A DNA stretch of 64,000 nucleotides from Patiria pectinifera (Eukaryota > Echinodermata > Asteroidea > Valvatida > Asterinidae), in NCBI GenBank assembly GCA_029964075.1, contig CM057135.1:31671366-31735365 (forward strand). Reading direction: 5' to 3'. Made by a program: the position numbers and the translations under genes. Under the pieces are notes generated by a model. That model did not search any database. It was not told where the DNA came from and saw only the letters and a program-made list of their open reading frames with translations. Position 1 is the first letter of the stretch. Every line of letters begins with the position of its first letter. Positions 35,931-48,350 of this stretch are shown here, in pieces.

Positions 35931-37914
35931 ACTTCAAATGTAAATGGTCGCATCACGGACGACTGTGCAAATCCTCGGCAATGAAGGTGGTTCCTCACAG
36001 ATTGCAAAATGGCAAACGTGGAACAAAAGTTTTGGACTTCAGATCTACACAGTTTTTTTGCTCTGATGCACACAAGGACCTCTCATTGCCAAGGATCTGA
36101 TTTTGTCCAACGTCAGCCGCTCCAGGCCAGCCCAAGTCCTCCAAGCAGTCTTGAAAAGGAGTCTGCAAGAATGTCCACCAGCACCAGTGATTCAGTCAGA
36201 TGATCGGTCACCTTATACAGGGGAGAAAAAAAAACAAGAGCCATCAAAATATCCTAACTGACAATTCGCTACAGTCCAAGAAACAATATTCACATGCCGG
36301 AACGGCTGGTTTTAACACATCTCCCGTCAATTTTTAAAAGTATATTTGCCCATTTGTTATACATAATTTCTGCTGTCATTTGCACAGGTTTGTTTTCATT
36401 ATAAACCATAGCAGCTGATCTATGAGTTGTATCTGTGGTCCAAGGAATGCACAAAGTTCCTTTTAAATTATTTCAAATGCTTTGTACAGGCATGCAACTT
36501 TTGCTCGGTCTGCTGATTTCCTTCTTTTTTTTTTACTTCTCGTGAATGCCATTACAACTTGAAATACAAAAGTCTTGTGTGGTTTGGAGTTTCTTCCTTT
36601 TATTTTTATAAATTCCCAGTTGCATGCCTGTCTGTAACTGATGATCACAAAAATATTTCATTAAAATGTTACTAGAATTTTGGTTATGTGCTTTGATATA
36701 AAGCTTGGAAATTGTTCAAATTGACCGGTCATGTTCAGCCATTAAGCGAGAGGTTAAAACCAGCCGTTTGAAGACGCCCTTATCAATGTGATCAAAATAT
36801 CATTGTAATTAATGCAAGTAACAGTACACACATATTTCATTCAGGTTCTCTTACTTTATAGTATAAATATGTTGCTTTTTTCCATGACGTAAAACAAATA
36901 TTTGCCTAACCCCTTTGGCACCTTTACACCAGCTCAATATCTTAATTCAGTCATAATGTAGGATATTTGAAATACAATTACTATAGAACCAAGTTTTTCA
37001 TTGAAATTTCAAAATGCATTTTTTTGTCCTCATATGGACAAATCTGGCGGCAGCCATTTTCTGTGATGGCGCAAGGCTCGGCCAATGCATACCACCTCGT
37101 CTTTAAGAACGCGTGCAGAGCTCTGGTCACCGGATTCCGCTATGAACCCTGGCTATTTTCCACCAAGATTGCAAGATTGTTGTGCAGTGTGCCAGTCATG
37201 ATCTCAGGAAGAGTTTTATCAATGAGAAGGATGGGGAGAGGAGAAGATGGGAACCCTGGCTATAAATCCAAATGATGTCAGTATCCTGACCATGAATCAT
37301 GCCTTACTAAACCGACCAGATCCAGAACTTGGAACTTTGATATTATAAAAGACTCCATGTTTTTGCTACAGAAATGAAATCAAGTGGATTGATCAGTGGC
37401 TTGTGAAGACCGACTGCTGTAACTTTGTAATTTACTTGACATTATGACATCAGTAGGCCTAGTTGAGGCCTGCATCAAGAACTTTTCTGCCCCCTAAGGC
37501 AAAAGTACAAAGTAATATATTTTTTTTACAATTTTAAAACCAATAGTTTACCCTGTGATACAACATGTATATGCCCAATGATCGATTAGTATTTTTTTTA
37601 CTTCAAAGTCCAGACATCATTTGAAGAGTTCATTTTCAAACCGCGATAAATGCCATTTTGTTACAATTGCAAATCTACATGTAGCTCTCTTACAGCTGTC
37701 CAAAATCAGTTTCAACAGCTTTTACAAAGGCTCAGCACAATTTAAGAAGACAATAAAGCAAAAAATTAATTTAGGAAAGAGCTGTGTTCTTTAAAACTTT
37801 GATAAAGTTGCAAACTGTTTTCACTTCATTGGTTCAAATGGATATATCGTGTTTTGGAAATCATCTCTTCATTTACTTATAAGCGAACAGCTTGAAAGCC
37901 TCGAGAAAACTTCT
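35931..37914. other. Intergenic; no defensible gene
   Basis: A 102-codon frame at 36967-37275 (motif SANAYHLVFKNACRALVTGF) has no splice context and no recognised family. The rest is AT-rich. Confidence 0.35.
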
Positions 37915-38185
37915 GGGCTCAATTTCATAGCGCTTCTTACAAGCCAATTGTGTTAACAGAGCCTCAGTCTTTTTTAATAGTGACTGTTTATCACAATGAA
38001 AGCATGCCAAACCACAGAGAAACAGTTGCTTAAATTAGTGACGTAACAATAGAAATCTCAAAGCGCATGCAACTGTTAGCACGTCCATGCCAGAAAATAA
38101 TGCTTTTAAAAGCAGCAGCATGGTTTTCTTCTATAGCAAGCACAACTTGTTTGCTTACAGGTTAACAGCGCTATAAAATTGGGAC
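37915..38185. mobile_element. TIR element (CAATTTyATAGCGCT ends)
   Basis: The left end GGGCTCAATTTCATAGCGCT and right end AGCGCTATAAAATTGGGACC are imperfect inverse complements around about 230 bases. No clear target duplication. Confidence 0.55.
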
Positions 38186-38230
38186 CTGGTCTTATTTTCA
38201 AAATTAAAAAAATTCTATTAGAATTCATAA

Positions 38231-38529
38231 GGCCAGAAAAAAAAAAGTTTCCGGTTCCTGGTTTGGCGCGCGTCGCAAAATGAAAAAGGTTTTTTTTCAA
38301 TGAAAGATGATGTCTCAAAACCGCCAAACTCTCTGGTTTGACTGGAATCCTGCTGCTGCACAATTTTAACGTGTTTTTAGATGGGGTTATGGTCGAGAAT
38401 AAGCTTTATGTGGCCTCTCTGGACTCCCATATATTTGCACTAAGTTTAGTCGGGTACCATTTGCAGTCATCGCCGCACCACTTTTTGGGCAAGCTCCATA
38501 CCAGAAACCAGAGACTTTTTTTTTTGGCC
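38231..38529 (-). mobile_element. Harbinger-like MITE, copy 2
   Basis: Inverted copy of the 41348 element. Termini GGCC(AG)AAAA and TTTTGGCC are bordered by TAA (38228-38230, 38530-38532). It contains the shared blocks AACGTGTTTTTAGATGGGG and AAGCTCCATACCAGAAACCA. Confidence 0.78.
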
Positions 38530-39009
38530 TAAGAATTAAATTAAAAGTTTCTCCCAACCTTCTGTACATCACATCATTCAATGTAATCACAAATTGTGAT
38601 GTCTACTATGAACTTCAAATGACATACAAGAAAGAACAAATTTTGATTAAAAAAAATAAGATGTATTCAAAGTTTCTTGTTAATACAACACTTGCTGGAG
38701 GTTTAACATTTTCTTGCCTACACCCCACATTAATTGTCAACAATTTTTCAGGTATGCAATATGCTGATGGATATTGCAGACCAAGATAGTCACAATCTTG
38801 TTATCTATGTTTGTAAGTCTCAATATTTTTTTTAAAGAAATACTTTCATAAATACTTATTGTGAACCTACTATTCAAAGATAAGAAGGTTCTCTCATTGA
38901 CATCATATCCTGATAGTATTTTACACAGCTTTGTGTTGTCTGATCAGTTGAATGGCATTATATTGGAAATGTTTATCGTTTTATAGCACTTCAAATACAA
39001 TACTGACTC

Positions 39010-39699
39010 ATGCGGTATGGGGCTATGCCATCTCCGTTACCAAGGCAATGGTAATTACCAAGACAACACCCTGAAGTGGGGCTATTCCGAGGATCAGGCA
39101 TGCCTCCTACTATGACAACAACTAGAAGGGCCAAGAAGTATCTTCCTCCACCATGAATCAAGAGGAACACAACAGATTTGATGCAACACAAAAACATCAA
39201 AATAATGATACTTGGTAATAATAGTCTCTGAATTTTGAATAATTCAGCAGAAGATGAGGAACTGTGAATTCCATCATTTAGGAAAGACTTCAGTGGTAAC
39301 CTAAACCTCCTAACAATATTTTGATATTTATGTACAAGTATTAAACCTTCTTGTTTAATTAAACTTACATGTGGTCAAAGAGTGTTAAGGTAAGATGTAA
39401 TGGTAAAAATGCAGGAAATGGTTGTTTTCAGTTCTATATAGCCTACTTTCTCTCAAACCATTTGCATCTTCCAAACTTCTTTTGAGCATTTCAGTGAAAA
39501 TTCTGACCCACACACCATGCCAACTGGGCTTCCACACCGCAGTTTGGGGTTACGCCATCTCCGTTACCATGGCAATAGTTACCTTGGCAACACCCTGAAG
39601 TGGGGCTATTCCGAGGATCAGGCACCCCTACCGTGAATCAACTCAGAGAGACAAAAAAAAGCATCTTTCCCCACGATGAATCATGAGGTATACAACAAG
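39010..39699. repeat. Two direct-repeat units carrying paired X-box-like motifs
   Basis: Unit 1 (39010-39176) and unit 2 (39535-39699) share GCCATCTCCGTTACC, CACCCTGAAGTGGGGCTATT, CCGAGGATCAGGCA and ATGAATCA-GAGG. Each has two RFX X-box-like sites: 39036-39049 GTTACCAAGGCAAT, 39054-39067 ATTACCAAGACAAC, 39563-39576 GTTACCATGGCAAT and 39578-39591 GTTACCTTGGCAAC (a full consensus match). Paired spacing is 18 then 15 bases. No coding frame. Confidence 0.55.
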
Positions 39700-41344
39700 T
39701 AACATAGACCTGCTATATTTCCTGATCAAAATCGGTCAAATTTCCTAATCAAATGACAGTTGTTGCGATGATCGGTGGAGTAAAGTAGCTCATCAGTTAT
39801 TGTCAAGTTTTTAAAAAAATGTGTAACAAGTGACGGCATTTTTCCAGAGAATTACAGATCATTTTTGTCAATCAGGCTGATTAACAGTCACAAGTCAACC
39901 AATCACTGTAATATCAGTCAGTGATGAATTCTAACAGTCAGTGGCAAATAATTGTCTTTTAATCGTCTTCCACCAGGGAAGATAATGACTCAAACAGCAG
40001 TCAAGTTCTCTCCAAGTGAATGCTTGTGGTGAACATTCAAATTTGTGACATCCGGCTGTTGCAATTTCACTGATTAACTGTGAGATGCTTTCCAATTTCC
40101 TTCATTGATCGATGTATTTCCAGTGATCAACTTTGACAATCAATTGTCACAAGTGGAGCACATTCTCCACATAAACTTCTTATCACAGGATCAGTGTCTC
40201 TTTCAATACAGAGCGAGTTAATTATATTTCTCCACACATGTATGCGGGATGGATAACCTCGATCTACAATTCTTTCTCCAGCAATGAACTTTCACTACAA
40301 AGGCCCTACACTCTCAACGTTACTTTTCATTATAGGAAGTGGTTTTAGTTTTCAATCACCACAGATGATCAACCATTTTTCATAGTACAGACCATGTGCC
40401 CTGTGATGTCACATCAATTGACCTATCGCGTTAGAAATGCGTCAACACAGCTTGTGTAATATTGTCCAATTACAAATGGACGCGGAACACGCAAAATCTG
40501 TGACAAACAAAACTTAGTGTACAAAAACACCATAGGGTTGTCTAAGGGGCGTGGCTTACTCGCAAACGGCGATAGGTCAATGGCATGTTATTTTGCTCAT
40601 TCTGTGTAAAGTTGTCCTTTCAGTGAAAATCAATCAAGTGACTATTTTCAACAGTTAACAGCTCCCAGCCTACACAAAGCAGGATTGACTGGCTGTGACT
40701 GTTTATGTCACTTGACACAGCTATGCTTTGACTGTAGGTGACTGATAAGCCAGCTGTGCCTACTTCTTGCCTGCTTTTGTCTGTTGACTGAATTTGATCA
40801 GGCACAGTGCTTTTGCTTGAAATATGATCTGACTGTTGGGTGACTATAAGCCCGAGTAAAGGCATGGCAGGGGAACAGTCTGTGACTGTTCAAACAGCAA
40901 GAGGGTTAAACAGTTTGTGTCATCACTATTAGGACAATCACATATAATCATGCAGTGCAGAAGACAACAGTTTCCTGAAAGTTGGAATCACATGTCCACA
41001 ACATCCAATTTGTACACAAATGGCACATGGTCCAAAACTTGCAAGAAATGTTAAGATACATTGTACACCATGTAAAGTCACTAATTTAAAAGGAAAGTTT
41101 GGTTCTGAGAAAACTGAGGGCCTAAAAGTGTTTTGCTCAGTATTGCTCTGTTCACCAAATAGCTAGGAGGGTACACCAACTAATTTTGAACCATTTACTT
41201 GCTTAAAAGTCACGACTGGTACATGTACACCAGAAAAACTGTGGCAAGAACTAGGATTAATTGTTTTTAAATAGTTCACATAAATATAAACTGACTACAT
41301 GTAAGCATATCATTGAGGTTTCTCAAAGAAAAATTTATCCATTT
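39700..41344. other. Intergenic DNA, nothing recognised
   Basis: AT-rich with short repeated CAGTCAGTGA/CAGTCAAGT-like pieces (39880-40160). No gene or clear transposon ends. Confidence 0.45.
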
Positions 41345-41347
41345 TAA

Positions 41348-41709
41348 GGCCCAAAAAAAAAAGTCTCCGGTTTCTGGTATGGAGCTTGTCCAAAAAGTGG
41401 TGTGGCGACGCGGCTTTTTTTTTTTTTTACCTGACTGTTTTGCTTCAAATGTCGGCTGATGACTGCAAATGGTGCCCGACTAAACTTAGTGCAAATATAT
41501 GGGAGTCCAGAGAGGCCACAAAAAGCTTATTCTCGATCATAACCCCATCTAAAAACACGTTGAAATTGCGCAGCAGCAGAATTCCAGTCAAACCAGTGTG
41601 TTTGGCGGTTTTGAGACATCATCTTTCATTGAAAATTTTTTTTTGCCGACGCGCATGGCTTCGGCGACACGCGCGCATACCATAAACCGGAGACTTTTTT
41701 TTTTTGGCC
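41348..41709 (+). mobile_element. Harbinger-like MITE, copy 3 (most complete)
   Basis: Termini GGCCCAAAAAAAAAAGTCTC and GAGACTTTTTTTTTTGGCC are inverted, flanked by TAA (41345-41347, 41710-41712). Sequence is shared over its length with copies at 3010, 38231 and partly 48839. The three-base TTA/TAA duplication suggests PIF/Harbinger (inference). Confidence 0.8.
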
Positions 41710-41712
41710 TAA

Positions 41713-43833
41713 TAAACAAAATAAAAAAATCATCCCTAATAACGGGGCAATGATCTGTTGGAAGGTGGGCTCACAAAACGTTTAAAACTGTACAAAAACA
41801 AAACACCCAAAATTGAGCAAGGGTTTTGGTCTTCAGTTTAAAAAAAAAAAAGTGATTGTCCATACACCAACAAATTTTGCTAATTTCTAAAGAACAACGA
41901 TGTCTGGAATTTGAGGTTTTCCTTTACTTTCCCATAGATCAAACTCATGCATGAACAGAATTTGTAAAAAAAACATTAAGAATAGAAATAGATCTAGTCC
42001 CCTTTTCATTCTCATTTCCTAGCATAGAAAGAACAAACATTCATAATTTTTCCAGATGTTTTGATCTGTGAATGTTCATCGGTGACAAAACAAAGTCACG
42101 TAATGAATCGAGGAATATTTAGAGAAAAAATATCAGTTTTTAAGAAAATACCAAATTCCACTCAATTTAAAGAATGACAAAAAAGATAATTACATTAATT
42201 ATTATGCATTTGCATGAAACTGTGAAAGGAAACAAACTTTTCCACTCCCTGGTATCTTAACCTGGCACTTAACTTCAACATTTTGTTGCAAGTCGACGAA
42301 CATAATCACCAATTTCAATTAAAATTCTATTTGTTACACCAGACAGTTTTCAAGGTTTGATCCACATTAATCCACTTTTTTTGTCATCTCGTGAATGGAA
42401 TAAAAGCCATAAAAGTCATTCTGCCTTTAACTTTGGAAAAACATTCCTAGTGAGAATTACTAAAATGATTCATAAAATGAAAAAATCTATTTTTTTTTTG
42501 ATTGCCAGTTAAGCATTCTTCACGAGAAAAAAAGACTAAAATTGAGCCCCCAATCCACTTGATGCTCTAATGCAAACTTGCACCTTTTTCTGGGGGTGGG
42601 GGTGGTTTGGTGCTTTTCCTATGGAGCTGAGTGGGGGAGGGGGCAATACAGGTTGAGAAAGGATATTTGAAAGTACGGTACTGCTATATTATATACAAGT
42701 ATTACAAAGTCTCCAGTTTGGTTTGGCCCCAGCTTTGACTAGAGATGACGGTATGAGAAAATGTGACTGATGCAGGACAGCCCAGGAAAAAGGAAGATGA
42801 ATGTGTATAGAGAAGCTGAGCAATCTGAAGTACATGATATCAGCTGATGTCTCAGCCTTGGTTATTGGAAGAGTTTTCTCCCGAAGAAATAACCAGCTGA
42901 AAAATGTGGCTTTTAAAAGTTTTGTTTCACTGGTATCAGAAGAGACTAAGAAAAGCAAGTATAATGTACTTCAATGAAGTGACTTAAGGGGGGCTAAAGC
43001 TTCAATGTAGCTTCTTTGAAAATATAAAGTTTGAAATGCCACAATTGAAAAGCGTGTTAAGCAGAAGTAAGGAAAAGGCAAAGGCATTATAATTCAAAGA
43101 GTGATCACGCCAGTAATGGCGGAAAATGTTGCCAGATCAAAGGAAAAATTCCTTGGTTTGTGGGTTTTCTATTCCCACTTGAAAGTAACAGAAAGTGAAA
43201 GTAACTGTCAGAAAACATGTTGATGCAATGTAAGAGTTTGATAGGAGAGGAGTTCCATGGAACTGGGTGTCCAAAGAGAAGGGTAGAGGTGACTCTCAGG
43301 GATGGCTGACCTGAGTGGCTACCCAAGTAGCTGACATGAATACTACTGCCTTATTGTGACCGGCCATCAGTATTCATCAAGAAGATTAAGTTTGCACATG
43401 ACCGATGACCTAGATGATGATGATGATGATGAACTACGTGATGGCCCCTATAGATACATGTATGCTTGCGAGAGTTCTCAGATCAACGGTAATGCCCCAT
43501 TTATTTCAGATGGTGAATTTAAATTTGAAGAATGTTGGCTGTACAGAAATTAAACAATCATTTCCACGCCAAAAAAATGGGAAGTACTAATGGCAATTTT
43601 GTTTTTGTGTGTTCAAAGAAACCTATATATACACATTTTTTTTGCTGAAAAAATTGCAAGTAATTTTATAGTTTTGTGGTGTTCAAAATAAGGACATTAC
43701 AACCAAGGTTTAATTTTCCAAGGTGATGCCACAGTCTTTAATCTCAGTATATTTGTGATCCACGCGAAAAGAGATAACTCCCTCAATATCTAGACAGAGA
43801 TAAGACCTGAAAGAATGAGACCTGCATTTATCT
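41713..43833. other. Intergenic; GAT microsatellite
   Basis: (GAT)7-like run at 43411-43431, which creates an acidic frame in the ORF 43356-43553. A donor-like g|gtaatg follows, but no family is recognised. The rest is AT-rich. Confidence 0.4.
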
Positions 43834-43837
43834 TTAA

Positions 43838-44161
43838 CCCTAACCGCCCTGAATCCTCCAAAATCCTTTTGGGCCGGACCTGTTTGTGTTTATGCTCAGC
43901 CATGCATATTTAGTTTATTATTTTACTTGACATCTCTCGCCTGCTCCAGGATGTCACTGCCTGCACCTCAGTCTATTGATTGATAGAGCCGGAGGGAGAG
44001 GAGGGCAGATTTTAGGCAGTGTGGTGGTCATCCCCATGGGACAAAAGAAGAAAGGAGGAAGGATTGAGGATTGAGGCTATATGCTATTTTTCCATGAGGC
44101 CAATTGGAGGATTTTGCAGGATTGAGGCTACATCCTAGCAAAAAGGCCTAGGGAGTTAGGG
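43838..44161. mobile_element. TTAA-flanked MITE (CCCTAAC ends)
   Basis: Flanked by TTAA (43834-43837, 44162-44165). Ends CCCTAACCGCCC and GGGAGTTAGGG are inverted, and inner AATCCTCCAAAATCC / GGAGGATTTTGCAGGATT also pair. Related by its ends to 15889-16190. Confidence 0.7.
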
Positions 44162-44165
44162 TTAA

Positions 44166-44852
44166 TTCAAACTACAGTATTTCGTTTCAAATGTACATGT
44201 TGTCTTCCCTGAGAGTTCACCAAAACAAAAACCCTTCTTTACAAAGAACTTTTGAACACCTTCAGTGAAATGTTTGACGATTCAAAGGAGATTTTTGATG
44301 TAAAATTTGAGAACAAATGTATAGTAAGATAAGAACTCACTACAGAATGGCAATGTTGAAAACCATGACAGATGAAGAATAAATAAGATTCACTCAGACT
44401 AAACATAAAAGCTAGAGTAACTAGCTCTATGAAGTGTGGGCCAAACTTGGAGAAAGGAAATTACTTTTTTTCAGGAAATTAAAAGATATTTACGGCTGCA
44501 AAATATTGAGAAGCAGTCCTATTTTATCAAGTGCAAGGAAGCACAGAGGAATAGTCAGCAACAGATTGGAATGGAGATCATAAGGTCCTGAACCAGACTG
44601 GCACCTACACACTGCTTGTATAACAGCAGAGCCTTCTCTTAAATTGCTCAGCATTTTGATCATCATTTGTTTTGCTTGCAAATAAACACCTTATCAAAGT
44701 GGCAGACACAAGAACATGCATGCATTTCCCAAACAGTATAAAATGTCCCTCTCAGAGATTTGACAAACGTTCATGGAAAATGCGAAATATTTCTATCCAA
44801 GCCTCTTATTTATCATATCAACTGTTTTAATGACAGCAAAATTGCTGATGTA
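44166..44852. other. AT-rich intergenic DNA
   Basis: No gene, repeat ends or regulatory motif recognised. Confidence 0.4.
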
Positions 44853-44860
44853 TTCAAAAC

Positions 44861-45136
44861 CATGGGCGTTGCCAGGATTTTATTCTAGAGGGGGCAATGC
44901 ACATTATTTCTAAAAATCCCTGTACTTTCTCCAGCATATTCTCAATTTATCATTTTTGGAGGGTTGTGGGGGGGGGGGCCATTTGCCCACTGAACCCCAT
45001 TGACAGTCCTGCAGACGCCTATGTTGTTAACTGTGCATTATAAAAGACTATAAAAGCAATATGACTTTGCACCTTGTCTTCTTCTTTTCCCTTCATTTTC
45101 CCCCTTTTTTGGGGCCCCATCCTGGCGATGCCCAGG
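44861..45136. mobile_element. hAT-like MITE with perfect 8-bp target duplication
   Basis: Ends CATGGGCGTTGCCAGGAT and ATCCTGGCGATGCCCAGG are inverted. The identical 8-mer TTCAAAAC flanks both sides (44853-44860, 45137-45144). It has an internal G-tract of 10 or more. 276 bp, non-coding. Confidence 0.78.
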
Positions 45137-45144
45137 TTCAAAAC

Positions 45145-46896
45145 AAATGATACCGGTATTTCCACTGGCACATCACAAGATAAATTTTAGATTCTGTTAT
45201 CTGTTAACTATCTCATCAAAGGACTTAAATTTATTGTGGCCAGCTTTAATATAGGGCAAAGTAAAACGCATTTGAAATAAAAATCTTCAGAACATTGCAT
45301 CCAACAGAATGAGGAATGTGTGTACTATTACCATGCTATAGACAAAGTACAGTGTAAGCAGCTAAACAGAACAATAATTGGAAATAGTTGCTCTCCCCCG
45401 TGCTGTTTTCGAGTTGAAACCCAAAAAATAAATTTTTGTTTTTAATATGCTATTTTTCTAGCAATACACAAGTTGATTACTTTTTAATGAGCCGTCAAAC
45501 GAAAAATCAGTTTAGTTAATGAAATATTTACTGTGCAAATGTGGACTTATTTGCAGCCTGACAATAATTCAGGCAAATCTTGTGGGGATATTTTAAGAAG
45601 AAGTTGTTGTTGATGTGATGCAATGGCACGTTCGGCTACCTAGTGCCCTTGTGCCATAAGCAATACCGCTGCGTTACAGATCAGTAGGCTATTCAGCAAA
45701 ATATGTCATAACATAACGCACAAAAGGACAAGCAAAGACACTTGTTTTCCAATTAAAATTTTTTTTTTTTTTTTACTTGGTGGGAGAAAAATTGAGTGTT
45801 ATTTACGAGCAGGGGCAGAGCAACTACATGTGGTTCTAAGTATCAGATTATTTTTCACTTTGAAATAAACCTTAAAACCTGCTCCATCAAAAACAGGTGC
45901 AACAAACTCAGTGAAAGTGAGAACAAATGTTGCATCTCAATGCCACATTTTCTCCTGCTTTCTATCATTAACCATAACAAAAGCAATAATTAATTGCAAA
46001 TTCAATTTATTCTTATTTCTGTTCAACAGTCCACTATTCATTGATCAATTCTTCATCATTAGACAGTGACCATTTTTGAGGAGTTCTTTTCTCATTTGTC
46101 CTCTTACATAAATCGCTCACTGTTAGGCATGCTGTCAAAACACTGTGGTCTGATGCTCACAGTTATCTTCAAGTCATCTTCTTCACACCTGGGTCTTATG
46201 CCAGTATTTGTTCTATGAAATTCAAATTTCAAGTTTGAAATATCAAGTTGTTTGGCACACCATATGAAAAGTTTTGATGGAGCAGGTTGCATTCTTGGTT
46301 TGACTCACCCTTAAGGTCATCCCAGTCACCATGGTGATGGTCATCCAGCCTGTCCTGCCTAGTCTAGGCACTGGTCTGGTCCAATCCAGCCTCAGTATGG
46401 TTTGAAAAGGTCAGTCTCTTCTGAGGACAGATTTTTTTAAAAAATCAGTTAAACCTTAATTCGTTTATTTCACTTTTGATTCCATGCAGTCAATGAAAAT
46501 ATTTAAAATATTAGTAGTGTACAATAAAAATTAAAAATTTAAAACACCGTACAAAGTCTTGGAACGATTGGAGTTTCCTCTTTTTGTGATACTTCTGATG
46601 TGCATGCCCAAATCTCATGAGCGGATCACTTTGGGATTCCAGAAATTTTTTAAATGAAAACTATTCAGTGCTGATTTTTGACGCCGTCCAATCTGGAAAC
46701 GGTATCGTTCAATTCATTTAAATTGGCTCATTGCAGCCCACGAACAAGTTGGCTCGCGTACCAGTTGTTCTGCGTACCAGTTGGTCCATGTAAGGGTTAG
46801 CCACATACAAGTTGGTATGTGTAGGACTTGACCTGTTTCCATAGTGTACGGCCAGAGGCATTCAGGCTATCAATATAGGTATTAGGCTTCACTCAC
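45145..46896. other. Intergenic; one weak exon-like frame
   Basis: The minus-strand frame 46104-46292 (contains EFHRTNTGIRPRCEEDDLKI) looks protein-like but lacks a clear acceptor and a known family. The rest is AT-rich. Confidence 0.3.
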
Positions 46897-47040
46897 CCAC
46901 AGTAGCTATGGCGTTGTTCACATGAAGTGCCAAAGTTTTTACTTGCACGATGTATGCACCTCCTGCACCGCTCATGGTCAAGAAGTCCCTCAATGTTACA
47001 TCCAGTCTTGTGAATTCTACCAAGTACCAGAGTAGAAGTA
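46897..47040 (-). other. Exon-like segment on minus strand, gene unknown
   Basis: Bounded by an acceptor-like AG (tctgcag) and a strong donor (gtgagt), 144 bases with phase 1 at both ends. It reads LLLWYLVEFTRLDVTLRDFL, then MSGAGGAYIVQVKTLALHVN, then NAIATVG. A stop lies just upstream in the same frame. A second protein-like frame (SSWARTSVVLGIDESSENET) lies at 47177-47374 on the same strand. It may be two exons of an undefined or decayed gene. Confidence 0.25.
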
Positions 47041-47825
47041 CTGCAGACTACCACTGTAGAAGTTCAAGCAGCGGCCTCACAAATCGTAAGTAAAAACCAG
47101 TCAAATCTCAGTTCACTGGATTTCCCGTGCATCTAAAACTTGAGCGCAGTGAACGTGGTGGTCATGGATGTCACTGTCAATCATGCCTGTTGATTTCCAA
47201 AAGAGCCGTCTCATTCTCACTAGACTCGTCAATTCCAAGCACTACGCTGGTCCTGGCCCACGATGAATTGCCGAATCGTTGAAGAGCGATGACAAGAAGT
47301 GATTGAGGTTCGAGTGTCAAACTGCAATTTGGAGTTGGACTGTGCATAAAGGTCCACACAAAATGTTTTTGCATTTCCTTGTCATTTGGCCTTGTAAATC
47401 AATATTCAGCCAGATGCCAGCTGGACACTTTGAAGCATTTTTTTTTTGGCAAAATTAATGGTGAAATAGACATAACTTGGGAATAAAGTATGCAAAACTA
47501 GAGTATGCACACACTAAGTGAAATTTTCAGAAAAAAAAGTCAATAACAAAATTTCCAACATTTTCTGTGTGAAATGGCACAAGCTACACATTTATCAAGT
47601 GTATTTCAAATTTGGAATTTTCTTTTGTTTCAATACGAAATTGCATAACGCAACATGAAATTATCACCATCGATCTCCATTATAAAGACTTAATGGAGAT
47701 TAAAGGTGATAACTGTTCAAAATGATCCAGTGTACTAGCATCCCCTATTTGACAGCTTTAGTTCAGGAAATTTCCCTTTAACAGGAAAGCTTCCCTTAAC
47801 AGGATCACCACCGGGAAGGTAGCTG

Positions 47826-48237
47826 TCATGATCCCATGTTAGTGAAAGCAGAAGGGGGGGGGGGGAGAGCAGAAATTAGATGGTGCGTGCTAGAGATGGA
47901 AGGGGTGGGAAAGAGAGGAAGCAGGGAGGAGGAAAGGTAGATATGAAACAGTGCGTGCAAGTGACAAAAGAAAAGAGGAGGGGTGGAGAGGAGGGAAACA
48001 GGATGGAGGAAAGGCAGACGAAGAACGGTGCGTGCGAGTGACGATAGACAGGGGATGATCCCATGTTAGAAGGTGCGTGCAAGAGATGGAGAGGGAAGGG
48101 AGGAAGAGGGAAAGAGAAATGGGGAATAGGAAAGGTAGATAGAAATGAAATGTGCGTGCGAGTGACAGAAGAAAAGAGGAGGTGAGAGGATGGAAGGATA
48201 GAAATGGACCAGTGCGTGCAAATGATGATAGACAAGG
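47826..48237. repeat. Purine-rich minisatellite with GTGCGTGC core
   Basis: GTGCGTGC(n)AGTGAC/AGAGATGG recurs at about 47882, 47952, 48027, 48071, 48149 and 48210 with AG-rich spacers. GATCCCATGTTAG occurs at 47832 and 48058, giving a higher-order unit of about 226 bases. The 200-residue minus-strand frame across it is a low-complexity artefact. Confidence 0.8.
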
Positions 48238-48350
48238 GATGGAGGGTATGGGGGAGGGTGGGGGAGGGAAGGGAGGAGGGGGGAGGGAGGAGGGTGGGGG
48301 GAGGAGGGGATGCAGGGTGGGGAAGGAGGGTGGAGGTATGGGGAGGGAAT
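48238..48350 (+). repeat. G-tract array with quadruplex potential
   Basis: More than ten G-runs of 3-6 in about 110 bases (GGGGGAGGGTGGGGGAGGG and similar), continuing the minisatellite. Confidence 0.75.

Noticed and set aside
36967..37275. 102-residue plus-strand frame
   Set aside because: Partly protein-like, but it starts in AT-rich DNA with no recognised domain or splice partner; not called as a gene.
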